A DNA stretch of 14,043 bases from an uncultured Clostridia bacterium (GTDB lineage: Bacteria; Bacillota; Clostridia; Oscillospirales; CAG-272). Location of the stretch: contig CALEJO010000074.1 in NCBI GenBank assembly GCA_937898155.1, forward strand, positions 1-14,043, given 5' to 3'. The notes under the pieces are model-generated. The model saw nothing but the letters and a program-made list of their open reading frames with translations, made no database searches and was not told the DNA's origin. Positions 7,321 to 14,043 of the stretch are shown one piece after another; within the stretch, counting starts at the first letter, position 1, and every line of letters begins with the position of its first letter. A program made the position numbers and the translations under genes.

Positions 7321-7998
7321 ATGGGAAAACTGATTGTCATCGAGGGGCTGGACGGCTCGGGCAAAACGACGCAGACACCGCTCCTCGTGAACGAACTGGA
7401 ACGGCAGGGCAAAAAGGTCAAAATGATCTCGTTCCCGCGCTACGAAAGCGAGTCATCCGCGCTGCTGCGGATGTATCTGAACGGCGAACTCGGCACGCAT
7501 CCCGACGACGTAAATGCTTATGCGGCGTCCTCGTTCTTCGCGGTCGATCGTTATGCGTCGTTCAAGCAGGATTGGCAGGCGTTTTACGAGGAGCCGGACG
7601 CCGTCGTCGTGGCGACGCGCTATACCTCGTCGAATGAGATCCATCAGCTCGCCAAACTGCCGCGCGAGGAATGGGAGGCGTTCCTCTCGTGGCTCGAAGA
7701 ATTTGAATTTGACCGGCTTGGCATCCCGCGTCCGGATATGGTGCTTTATCTCGATATGAAATATGAGATCGCGATGTCGCTCGTCAGCGGCAGAAGCGAC
7801 ACGACGGGGCAGAAGAAGGACATCCACGAGTTGGACGCCGACTATATGCTTCGCTGTCATAAAGCGGCGGCATACGCCGCGGATCGTCTCGGCTGGAAAA
7901 CGGTCGTCTGCTGGGAAGGCAAAGAGCCGCTTTCCGTCGAGGAGATTTCGGAAAAAGTTTTGGAAGAAACGACCAAGTTGCTCGATTTTGCACATTGA
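7321..7998 (+). CDS. tmk: Thymidylate kinase-family protein, atypical
   Basis: This likely phosphorylates dTMP to dTDP with ATP in dTTP synthesis. The 225 residues are slightly longer than usual. The P-loop is GLDGSGKT at 9-16, followed by TQ as in thymidylate kinases. FFAVDRYASF (72-81) matches the family position usually written LFAADR. RPDMVLYLD (137-145) matches the P-x-L-x-x-x-L-D strand, and SGRSDTTGQKKDIHE (156-170) occupies the lid. The usual DR(Y/H)xxSxxAYQ motif reads TRYTSSNEIHQ at 99-109, so its Asp is Thr. This points to a divergent branch that could have shifted substrate range within deoxynucleoside monophosphate kinases. GGAGG (7310-7314) lies six bases before the ATG, and the gap to ftsK is 12 bases. 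Confidence 0.82.
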   Translation: MGKLIVIEGLDGSGKTTQTPLLVNELERQGKKVKMISFPRYESESSALLRMYLNGELGTHPDDVNAYAASSFFAVDRYASFKQDWQAFYEEPDAVVVATRYTSSNEIHQLAKLPREEWEAFLSWLEEFEFDRLGIPRPDMVLYLDMKYEIAMSLVSGRSDTTGQKKDIHELDADYMLRCHKAAAYAADRLGWKTVVCWEGKEPLSVEEISEKVLEETTKLLDFAH

Positions 7999-8014
7999 GC
8001 GGGGAGGGACGAAT

Positions 8015-8554
8015 ATGAAAAAAGTGATCGTGTTTTTTGCGGACGGCACGGAGGAGATCGAAGCGCTGACCGTGGTGGACGTGCTTCGCCGTGCGGGCGC
8101 GGAGGTGACGGTCGCGGGTGTCGGCTCGAAAACGCCGACGGGCTCGCACGGCATCCGCATCGAAGCGGACGTGCGCGAGAGGGCGCTTTCGGGCGATTTC
8201 GATATGGTGGTTTTGCCGGGCGGTATGCCGGGCGCCAAAAACCTCGATGCCTCCGCGTGCGTGGACGCGACGCTTCGCCGCGTCGCGGAAGCCGGCGGCT
8301 TTCTGACGGCGATCTGCGCCGCGCCGCTCGTGCTTGGAAGACGCGGATATCTGCGCGGCAAACGCGCGATCTGCTATCCCGGCTTTGAATCGGAGCTGAA
8401 AGGCGCGGAGATCGCGGGCGAAAAGGTCTGCCGCGACGGCAACATCATTACGGCGGCGGGGCCGGGTGCCGCGATGGCATTCGCGCTCGCGCTGACGGAG
8501 GCGCTGTTCGGCGCGGAAAAGGCATCGGCACTTCGTTCGTCGATGCTCGTTTGA
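8015..8554 (+). CDS. DJ-1/PfpI (YajL/ThiJ) family protein
   Basis: This is a 179-residue cytoplasmic protein of the DJ-1/PfpI flavodoxin-like fold. FADGTEEIEA at 8-17 supplies the conserved Glu (E16) that sits beside the reactive cysteine. VVLPGGMPGA at 65-74 and TAICAAPLVLG at 98-108 follow, with the nucleophile-elbow Cys at C101. The region corresponding to DJ-1 His126 reads CYPGFE (120-125), as in many bacterial members. Family members have been linked to oxidative-stress protection and to glyoxalase or deglycase activity, some of it disputed, so the exact reaction is not assigned. The start ATG 8015 is chosen because GGGGAGG lies at 8001-8007 and the protein begins directly with the first beta strand. 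The gap to the kinase gene is 16 bases. Confidence 0.9.
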   Translation: MKKVIVFFADGTEEIEALTVVDVLRRAGAEVTVAGVGSKTPTGSHGIRIEADVRERALSGDFDMVVLPGGMPGAKNLDASACVDATLRRVAEAGGFLTAICAAPLVLGRRGYLRGKRAICYPGFESELKGAEIAGEKVCRDGNIITAAGPGAAMAFALALTEALFGAEKASALRSSMLV

Positions 8555-8566
8555 ATGGAGAACACT

Positions 8567-9172
8567 ATGCAGGAAATCGGGCAATATCAATATGAAATCC
8601 GACAGAACAAAACGGATGTGCGCAACGACTATCTGGAACGCCGCGCGGCGATCCCGGCGGAGGAGCGCGCCGTTTTGGACGAGAAAATCTGTCGCAATCT
8701 GCTTTCGACGGTGAGCTATCGCTTTGCAGACACGGTGCTGATGTTTTATCCCGTGCGCGGCGAGATCGATCTGCGTCCCGTGATGCGGGCGGCGCTTGCC
8801 GCGGGCAAGCAAGTCGCGTTTCCGCGCACGAATCCCGAGGACAGGACGATGGACTTTTATTTTGTCACGTCCGAGGCGGACTTTGAAAACGGCAATTACG
8901 GCATTCCCGAACCGAAGACGGAAGCGCTGTTCGATCCGGCGACCTCGCTCGATCGGCACGTGCTGTGCCTCGTGCCGGGTGTCGTCTTCGATAAAAGCGG
9001 CTATCGCATCGGCTATGGCGGCGGCTATTACGACCGCTTTCTCGGACGGTGCCGCGCGTCCACGCTCGGCGTGGCGTATCATTCGTTCATCATCCCGAAC
9101 GTGCCGCACGGTCGGTTTGACGTTTCCGTTGACGTGATCGTCAGCGAAAGGGGCGTTTATGCAAAAAAATAA
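8567..9172 (+). CDS. fau: 5-formyltetrahydrofolate cyclo-ligase
   Basis: This enzyme (EC 6.3.3.2, also called MTHFS) uses ATP to convert 5-formyl-THF to 5,10-methenyl-THF, returning a storage or inhibitory folate to the one-carbon pool. The 201 residues have normal family length. The N-terminal helix region (RNDYLERRAAIP) and FYPVRGEIDLRP (60-71) fit the family. The C-terminal signature GYRIGYGGGYYDRFL at 145-159 forms the nucleotide and substrate site and is decisive. An in-frame ATG lies at 8555 directly after the previous stop, but GGAG at 8557-8560 is correctly spaced only for ATG 8567, which I prefer. The last 14 bases overlap the next gene. It plausibly supports the one-carbon supply used for thymidylate, alongside the kinase two genes upstream. 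Confidence 0.93.
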   Translation: MQEIGQYQYEIRQNKTDVRNDYLERRAAIPAEERAVLDEKICRNLLSTVSYRFADTVLMFYPVRGEIDLRPVMRAALAAGKQVAFPRTNPEDRTMDFYFVTSEADFENGNYGIPEPKTEALFDPATSLDRHVLCLVPGVVFDKSGYRIGYGGGYYDRFLGRCRASTLGVAYHSFIIPNVPHGRFDVSVDVIVSERGVYAKK

Positions 9173-10082
9173 CCGCAAAAATCCGTTCCTCGCGGCGCCG
9201 GTGCTGATCTGTGCCGCGATGATCGGAATGATCTTATTGAGGGCTGTCGGCGGAAGCGCCGCCGAGGCAAGCGGTCAGATCGTGACGTCGGTTTTGGCAA
9301 TGGCCGCGTTCGGCGTTCCGATCGCGGCGTTCTTTTTGCTCGGACGGCAGAAAAAGAACCCGGACCGCTTTGCCGACGCGCTCTGCGTGCGCCGATGCTC
9401 CGGCGCGGAACGCGCGTTGATCGTTTGGGCGACGGCGGCACTTGTGGCGCTGGACGGCTTTTTCACGCACGGCATCTTTCGCGCGGGCGAGCCGCACGGT
9501 ATTTTCTTCTTTTCGGCGACGCTCGACGCGCCGACGGGCATTTCGACGCTCGGCGCGATCCTGTTTCTCGGCATTTTGCCCGCGATCGCGGAGGAAGCGT
9601 TTTTGCGCGGATTTTTGCGCTATGAATATCGCTTTGCGGGGCGGGGCACGGCACTTTTGACGGGGCTCGTTTCCGCCATGCTGACGTTCTCGTTTGCGCA
9701 GGCACCCGCCGCGTTTTTCGGCGGCGTGTTCCTTACTTTTGTCGTTTCGGCGAGCGGCAATCTGCTCTGCGCGATTTCGGCGCGGGCGATCGCGCGTTCG
9801 CTTTTGGTGATTTTTTCGCCGATGATGGCGCGCGTCAGCGGCTACGCGGAAAGCCGCCCGATCTTGCTTTTGCTTTCGCTTGCGGTGCTTTGCCTTGCCG
9901 TGCCGATGCTGCTGTTCGCCGCGTCCAAGACGGCGGCGGCGCGCGGCGAACGCGAGGAGCTGCCGCCTGTTCGCGTGCCGCGCGGTCATTCGGCGCGCGT
10001 GATCGCCGATCTTGTTTCTTCCTATTTCCTTTGGGCGGACGTGCTCATCTATCTCGTTTTTGCAATCCTCGCGCTCTTTTGA
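9159..10082 (+). CDS. CPBP (Abi/Rce1-like) membrane protein with degenerate catalytic motifs
   Basis: This 307-residue protein has about eight hydrophobic segments. The CPBP motif 1 EExxxR is present as EEAFLR at 145-150, inside LPAIAEEAFLRGFLRYE, which is typical of CPBP intramembrane proteases. The other two motifs are altered. Motif 2 FxxxH reads FSFAQ (177-181), with Gln for His. The region expected to hold the third motif, HxxxN, reads SARAIAR (207-213), with neither His nor Asn. The fold is therefore clear, but proteolysis of the Rce1 type is doubtful. A scaffolding or partner-binding role is possible; CPBP proteins are also linked to bacteriocin self-immunity. The ATG at 9159 lies within the end of the previous gene and follows AAAGGGG, suggesting coupled translation. 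A large, mostly charged stretch at about 257-283 precedes the last membrane segment. Confidence 0.82.
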   Translation: MQKNNRKNPFLAAPVLICAAMIGMILLRAVGGSAAEASGQIVTSVLAMAAFGVPIAAFFLLGRQKKNPDRFADALCVRRCSGAERALIVWATAALVALDGFFTHGIFRAGEPHGIFFFSATLDAPTGISTLGAILFLGILPAIAEEAFLRGFLRYEYRFAGRGTALLTGLVSAMLTFSFAQAPAAFFGGVFLTFVVSASGNLLCAISARAIARSLLVIFSPMMARVSGYAESRPILLLLSLAVLCLAVPMLLFAASKTAAARGEREELPPVRVPRGHSARVIADLVSSYFLWADVLIYLVFAILALF

Positions 10083-10134
10083 ATGAAGCGCCGCCCCGCC
10101 GCACAAACTAACGAAAACGTGCGGTGGTGACGGT

Positions 10135-11178
10135 ATGAAACGGTATTCTTTCGGGTGGTCGGCTTTGATCGCGGGGCTTGTCTCCCTTTTGTTGTCGGTG
10201 CTTGCGATCGCGGCGGCAAACGAGGTGTTCGCGTTCACGGCGAGCGCGGGCGAGGAAACGGTCGTGATCGAAGAAGACGCGGATGTGCGTGAAGTCGCGC
10301 GCACGCTGAAAGCGCACGGGCTGATCCGCTCCGGCGTGCTGTTCCGCGTTTACGGTGCGGTCCGCTCGTGGGGAAGCGATTATCTTGCGGGCGAATTCAC
10401 GCTCGATCACGCGATGAGCTACGACGAGCTGCGCGCGGCACTCGCGCCGAAAAAGGGCGTGCGCCGTCAGATCCGCGTGACGATCCCCGAGGGAAAAACG
10501 ACGGATGAGATCATCGCGCAGTTCGTCGCGCTCGGCATCGGCACGCCCGAGGGCTTTGCCGACGCGATCGAGAACGGTGGCAATTTCGGCTATGATTTTC
10601 TGTCGGAGCTTCCGCAGACCGAGGGGCGCACCCATCGGCTCGACGGCTATCTTTTCCCCGACACGTATTTCGTTTACGAGGATTCGAGCGAGACGGAGAT
10701 TTTGCAGAAACTCCTCGATAATTTCGCCCGTAAGCTGGACGAGCCGCTCCGCCTTGCGATCGCGCAAAGCGGCAGGAGCATCGACGAAACCGTGCGGCTC
10801 GCGTCGCTTGTCGAATGGGAGGCATATCGAAAAGCGGATATGCCGCTGATCGCGTCCGTCTTTGTCAATCGCCTTACGAGCGCGGACTATCCGCGCCTCG
10901 AAAGTGACGCGACGGTGCGCTACGCGAAAAAACTGCTCGGCGACGAGAGCGCGCCGACCGCGGAGGACGTCAAATCGCTCGACAGCCCCTATAACACCTA
11001 CCGCGTGCGCGGCCTGCCGCCCGGAGCGATCTGCTCCCCGGGGCTCGACGCGATCCGCGCGGCGATTGATCCCGCACAGACGGACTATTATTATTTCGTC
11101 TCCGCGCGAGACAAAACCATGATCTATTCCCGCACCTATGCGGAGCATCGGCGCGCGGTGGAGGAAAATCAATCTTGA
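10135..11178 (+). CDS. mltG: Endolytic murein transglycosylase MltG (YceG-like)
   Basis: This membrane-anchored enzyme cleaves nascent glycan strands within the chain and so helps set where synthesis ends. The 347 residues comprise a short basic start, one membrane anchor (about 9-28), a small extracellular domain (about 41-106) and the YceG catalytic domain. Visible family motifs are LDGYLFPDTY (169-178), LASLVEWEA (222-230) with the expected catalytic Glu at E227, SDATVRY (257-263) and YNTYRVRGLPPGAICSPG (286-303). The usual VEKE is VEWE here, but the first Glu is kept. The ribosome site is GGTGGTGA at 10123-10130, four bases before the ATG. It shares the cluster with uppP and ftsK, so wall synthesis and division functions are transcribed together. 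The family usually has 330-380 residues. Confidence 0.94.
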   Translation: MKRYSFGWSALIAGLVSLLLSVLAIAAANEVFAFTASAGEETVVIEEDADVREVARTLKAHGLIRSGVLFRVYGAVRSWGSDYLAGEFTLDHAMSYDELRAALAPKKGVRRQIRVTIPEGKTTDEIIAQFVALGIGTPEGFADAIENGGNFGYDFLSELPQTEGRTHRLDGYLFPDTYFVYEDSSETEILQKLLDNFARKLDEPLRLAIAQSGRSIDETVRLASLVEWEAYRKADMPLIASVFVNRLTSADYPRLESDATVRYAKKLLGDESAPTAEDVKSLDSPYNTYRVRGLPPGAICSPGLDAIRAAIDPAQTDYYYFVSARDKTMIYSRTYAEHRRAVEENQS

Positions 11179-11192
11179 CGGAGAGATGACAT

Positions 11193-12425
11193 ATGGCAGA
11201 ACTGCTTTCCCCGGCGGGGAACTTTGAAAAACTGAAAGCGGCGCTTCTTTACGGCGCGGACGCGGTCTATCTGGCGGGCGAACGCTTCGGGATGCGTGCC
11301 GCGGCGGACAACTTCACGGAGGAAGAGCTCGCCGAGGCGATCGCTTACGCGCACGAGTGCGGCAAGCGCGTTTACGTGACGCTGAATACGCTTCCGCGCG
11401 ACGCGGAATATCCGGCGCTCGCTTCGTTCATGGACAAGCTCGCGGCGATGCCGACGGGCGGGCCCGACGGCGTGATCGTCGCCGACATCGGCGTTTTTAT
11501 GCTTGCGAAGGAGCATATGCCGAAGACAGAATTGCATATCTCGACGCAGGCGGGCGTCGTCAGCGCCGCCGACGCGTGCGCATGGTATGCGCTCGGCGCC
11601 AAGCGCGTCGTGTTGGCGAGAGAACTTTCGCTTGACGAGGTGCGCACCATTCGCGCGGGCACGCCGAAGGACCTCGAAATCGAGGCGTTCGTGCACGGCT
11701 CGATGTGCATTTCGTTCTCGGGCAGATGCTTGCTTTCCAACGCGCTTGTCGGACGCGACGCCAACCACGGCGCCTGCGCCCAGCCGTGCCGCTGGAACTG
11801 GACGATCCGCGAGGAAAAGCGTCCGGATTCGCCGCTTCCGGTCGAGGAAGACCGCGACGGCACATTTATCATGAGCTCGAAAGATATGTGCATGGTCGAA
11901 CATATCCCCGAACTGATCGAGGCGGGTATCTCCTCGTTCAAGATCGAGGGACGCATGAAGAGCGCCTACTATACCGCGGTCGTCACCAACGCATATCGCG
12001 CGGCGATCGACGGCTATCTGCGCGACGGGATCGACGCCAAGCTCGACGAGCGCTGGCTCCGCGAGCTGGATTCCGTCAGCCACCGCGAATACTGGACGGG
12101 CTATTATTTCGACAGCCCGTCGGAAAACGCGCTCGTCTGCACAAGGCCGGGCTATCTGCGGGAAAAAGCGTATCTCGCGGTCTGCACCGGCTACGATGAG
12201 AAAACCGGCGTCGCGTCGTTCATCCAGCGCAATAAAGTCAAGGTCGGCGATGACGTGGAGATGATCTCGCCCGGCGCGTTCGGGCGTCCGTTCACGGTTT
12301 CGGCGCTGACGAACGCGGACGGGGAAGCGGTCGATTCCGCGCCGCATCCGTTTATGTTTTTCACGATGCCCGTGCCGTTCGCCGTGCGCGAGGGAGACAT
12401 CCTGCGCGGCGGTGACCGTGCGTGA
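11193..12425 (+). CDS. trhP: U32-family tRNA hydroxylation protein TrhP (YrrO/YegQ-like)
   Basis: Proteins of this U32 'peptidase' branch are needed for prephenate-dependent formation of 5-hydroxyuridine at the wobble position (U34) of tRNA; proteolysis is not thought to be their role. The 410 residues start MAELLSPAGN, as the family does, and contain the U32 signature EAFVHGSMCISFSGRC at 164-179. Four cysteines C172, C179, C195 and C199 match the spacing of the cysteines found in the related RlhA and are consistent with an Fe-S cluster. KIEGRMKSAYY (250-260) is also family-typical. A small C-terminal U32 domain occupies about 325-410. In Bacillus subtilis mltG (yrrL) is followed by yrrM (trmR) and the U32 genes yrrN and yrrO. 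Here mltG lies 14 bases upstream, yrrM is absent and only one U32 gene is present. GGAGAG at 11180-11185 precedes the ATG. Confidence 0.85.
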   Translation: MAELLSPAGNFEKLKAALLYGADAVYLAGERFGMRAAADNFTEEELAEAIAYAHECGKRVYVTLNTLPRDAEYPALASFMDKLAAMPTGGPDGVIVADIGVFMLAKEHMPKTELHISTQAGVVSAADACAWYALGAKRVVLARELSLDEVRTIRAGTPKDLEIEAFVHGSMCISFSGRCLLSNALVGRDANHGACAQPCRWNWTIREEKRPDSPLPVEEDRDGTFIMSSKDMCMVEHIPELIEAGISSFKIEGRMKSAYYTAVVTNAYRAAIDGYLRDGIDAKLDERWLRELDSVSHREYWTGYYFDSPSENALVCTRPGYLREKAYLAVCTGYDEKTGVASFIQRNKVKVGDDVEMISPGAFGRPFTVSALTNADGEAVDSAPHPFMFFTMPVPFAVREGDILRGGDRA

Positions 12426-12433
12426 GCGTGCCG

Positions 12434-12470
12434 ATTCCGGCGAAATTTTGTCGCTTCGGCGGGAATTTTT
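12434..12470 (+). terminator. Weak candidate terminator after trhP
   Basis: ATTCC (12434-12438) can pair with GGAAT (12462-12466), extended inward by imperfect CGAA/TTCG pairing with one bulge and one mismatch. Four U follow at 12467-12470. It lies 9 bases after the trhP stop and just before a clear new promoter, so its position fits the end of the long cluster. The stem is imperfect and read-through into pgk is possible. Confidence 0.4.
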
Positions 12471-12481
12471 GCAAAAGGATA

Positions 12482-12510
12482 TTGCAAAACGCACCCGCGC
12501 GTGATATACT
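12482..12510 (+). promoter_or_regulatory. Sigma-A-type promoter of the pgk-tpiA operon
   Basis: A -35 box TTGCAA (12482-12487), a 17-base spacer and a -10 box TATACT (12505-12510) preceded by TGA (extended -10) are visible. Both hexamers, the spacer length and the TGA are the same as in the promoter of the LRR gene. Initiation is expected near 12517, giving a leader of about 45 bases. Confidence 0.78.
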
Positions 12511-12561
12511 AACCCCGTAAAAGGAAAAAAATCGACCTTATTTTCAGAAAGGAACTTCGCT

Positions 12562-13857
12562 ATGAACTACAATAAGAAAACCATTGAGGACATTGACGTC
12601 GCGGGCAAGCGCGTGCTGGTCAGATGCGACTTCAACGTTCCCGTCAAAGACGGCGTGATCACGAGCGACAAACGCATCGTGGAAGCGCTCCCGACGATCC
12701 AATATCTGCTCGGCAAAAACTGCAAGGTCGTGCTTTGCTCGCACTTCGGCAAGCCGCACAATGTGCTGACCGAGGGCTTCGGTCTGACGAAGAAAGAAAA
12801 ACAGAAGATCGAGGCGCTTCCGGCGGAAGAGCAGGCGGCGGCAAAAGCCAAAATGCTCGAAAAAGCCAAGGGCGACAAGACCGCGTTTTCTCTGAAAGTC
12901 GTGGCAGACCGTCTGAATGAGTTGCTCGGCGGCAAGGTCGCCTTTGCGACCGACATCATCGGCGAAGACGCCAAGGCAAAAGCGGCGGCGCTCAAAGGCG
13001 GCGAAGCGCTTCTCATCGAAAACGTCCGCTTCGACGCGAGAGAAGAAAAGAACGATCCCGAATTCTCCAAAGAGCTCGCTTCGTTCGGCGAAATCTACGT
13101 CAACGACGCGTTCGGCTCCGCGCATCGCGCACACGCATCGACTGCCGGTGTCGCGGCATATCTGCCCGCTGTCTGCGGCTATCTGATCCAGAAAGAGATC
13201 ACCGTCATGGGCGCGGCGCTCGAAGATCCGAAGCGCCCGTTCGTCGCCATCCTCGGCGGCGCGAAGGTCTCCGATAAGATCGGCGTCATCACGAACCTCA
13301 TCAACAAGGTCGATACGCTCATCATCGGCGGCGGCATGGCATATACGTTCTTTGCTTCGCTCGGCAATACCGTCGGCACCTCGCTCTGCGAGACCGACCG
13401 CATCGAAGACGCGAAGAATATGATGAAGCTCGCTCGCGAAAAAGGCGTGAGCTTCCTCATTCCCGTGGACAACATCATCGGCAGAGAATATAAGGAAGAC
13501 ACGATCTATATGAGAATGTATTCCGATTCCATTCCGGACGGCTGGATGGGACTCGACATCGGTCCGACGACGAGAGAGCTCTTTGCGAAGACGATCGCGG
13601 ATGCGGGCACCGTCGTTTGGAACGGCCCGATGGGCGTTTCCGAATGGACGAACTTCGCGGCAGGCACCGAAGCGGTCGCGAAAGCGGTCGCGGATTCCGA
13701 CGCGATCTCGATCATCGGCGGCGGCGACTCGGCGGCGGCGGTCGAAAAACTCGGCTACGCGGACAAAATGACGCACATCTCCACCGGCGGCGGCGCTTCT
13801 CTGGAACTGCTGGAAGGCAAAGAGCTTCCCGGCATCGCCTGCCTGCTGGACAAATAA
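12562..13857 (+). CDS. pgk: Phosphoglycerate kinase
   Basis: This glycolytic enzyme transfers phosphate from 1,3-bisphosphoglycerate to ADP, giving 3-phosphoglycerate and ATP (EC 2.7.2.3). The signature RVLVRCDFNVPV is at 18-28 (counting from R17). The basic substrate patch is visible as R21, R38, H61, R156 and R189. The equivalent of the usual Arg in SHLGRP is K64 (SHFGKP). The nucleotide-binding half shows LGGAKVSDKIGVI (231-243), DIGPTT (332-337), WNGPMGV (353-359), GGGDSAAAV (386-394) and STGGGASLE (407-415). At 431 residues it is longer than most bacterial enzymes (about 390-400). The excess is a Lys/Ala/Glu-rich segment at about 66-107 between the SHFGKP loop and FSL. The ribosome site AGAAAGGAA (12546-12554) is seven bases before the ATG. 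No gap (glyceraldehyde-3-phosphate dehydrogenase) gene precedes it in this operon. Confidence 0.97.
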   Translation: MNYNKKTIEDIDVAGKRVLVRCDFNVPVKDGVITSDKRIVEALPTIQYLLGKNCKVVLCSHFGKPHNVLTEGFGLTKKEKQKIEALPAEEQAAAKAKMLEKAKGDKTAFSLKVVADRLNELLGGKVAFATDIIGEDAKAKAAALKGGEALLIENVRFDAREEKNDPEFSKELASFGEIYVNDAFGSAHRAHASTAGVAAYLPAVCGYLIQKEITVMGAALEDPKRPFVAILGGAKVSDKIGVITNLINKVDTLIIGGGMAYTFFASLGNTVGTSLCETDRIEDAKNMMKLAREKGVSFLIPVDNIIGREYKEDTIYMRMYSDSIPDGWMGLDIGPTTRELFAKTIADAGTVVWNGPMGVSEWTNFAAGTEAVAKAVADSDAISIIGGGDSAAAVEKLGYADKMTHISTGGGASLELLEGKELPGIACLLDK

Positions 13858-13869
13858 TGAGGTGACAGC

Positions 13870-14043
13870 ATGAGAAAATCGAAAAGAGCCGCGGTCATCG
13901 CAGGCAACTGGAAAATGAATATGACGCCGTCCAAAACGGCGGCGTTCATGAAAGAACTCGCGCCGAAGGTCGCGGGGCTTGACGGATGCAAGATCGTTCT
14001 TTGCGTGCCGTTTGTGGACATCGCGGCGGCGATCGACGCCACC
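13870..14043 (+). CDS. tpiA: Triosephosphate isomerase, N-terminal part (runs off the edge)
   Basis: The first 58 codons of triosephosphate isomerase are present; the rest lies beyond the right edge. The enzyme interconverts dihydroxyacetone phosphate and glyceraldehyde-3-phosphate. The reading MRKSKRAAVIAGNWKMNMTP carries the family start motif AGNWKMN, with substrate-binding N13 and catalytic K15. KIVLCVPFVDI (41-51) fits the second beta strand. GAGGTGA at 13859-13865 lies four bases before the ATG, and the gap from the pgk stop is 12 bases. The two genes form a glycolytic operon in an order common in Firmicutes. Confidence 0.95.
   Translation, partial: MRKSKRAAVIAGNWKMNMTPSKTAAFMKELAPKVAGLDGCKIVLCVPFVDIAAAIDAT

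Noticed and set aside
8001..8008. GGGGAGGG, a match to the FtsK-orienting pattern GGGNAGGG
   Set aside because: It is the ribosome-binding site of the DJ-1 gene, and a single match says nothing about polarity motifs in this organism.
10083..10130. 15-codon ORF (MKRRPAAQTNENVRW) filling the gap between the CPBP gene and mltG
   Set aside because: It begins directly at the previous stop but has no ribosome site of its own. Its end coincides with the mltG ribosome site, and a frame this short is expected by chance.
12521..12554. CCTT in the pgk leader flanked by AAGG on both sides, a possible switch hiding the ribosome site
   Set aside because: Only four base pairs are possible on either side, too weak to support a switch.

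Overview
The window is bacterial chromosomal DNA, GC-rich inside genes with short AT-rich control regions. The gene content suggests an uncultured Clostridia-like Firmicute, perhaps from a gut: a BspA-type leucine-rich-repeat surface protein, half-length TSUP (TauE/SafE) transporter genes in tandem, mltG next to a U32 tRNA-hydroxylation gene as in Bacillus, and pgk followed by tpiA. This assignment is inferred from gene content and order. No plasmid, phage, insertion-sequence, CRISPR or RNA-gene signature was found.

Layout. Positions 1-311 hold no convincing gene. They contain several stem-loops with related arms and end in a strong bidirectional terminator (273-300). Positions 312-2750 (minus) encode an 812-residue secreted protein made of about 28 BspA-type repeats, with its own promoter at 2824-2852. 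Positions 2869-3627 (minus) encode two consecutive half-length TSUP transporter subunits. A 131-base divergent region separates them from a rightward gene cluster that starts at 3759.

The rightward cluster is probably one operon, because gaps are 52 bases or less and one pair overlaps. Its order is uppP (undecaprenyl-diphosphate phosphatase, TTG start), ftsK/spoIIIE (DNA translocase), an atypical thymidylate kinase, a DJ-1/PfpI protein, 5-formyltetrahydrofolate cyclo-ligase, a CPBP-family membrane protein that lacks its usual histidine motifs, mltG (lytic transglycosylase) and a U32-family tRNA hydroxylation protein (trhP). It thus joins lipid-carrier recycling and glycan termination with chromosome translocation, dTTP and folate supply, and tRNA wobble modification. 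After a weak terminator and a clear promoter (12482-12510), pgk and the first 58 codons of tpiA form a separate glycolytic operon that runs off the right edge.

The parts most worth a second look are four. The uppP leader combines a long stem-loop, an imperfect tandem duplication of the ribosome-binding region and a 10-codon upstream ORF whose stop overlaps the uppP TTG start. The first 300 bases form a stem-loop-rich block. The CPBP protein looks catalytically degenerate. The thymidylate kinase and the phosphoglycerate kinase both depart from their canonical sequences. I did not find a clearly new multi-gene system here; most genes are housekeeping.
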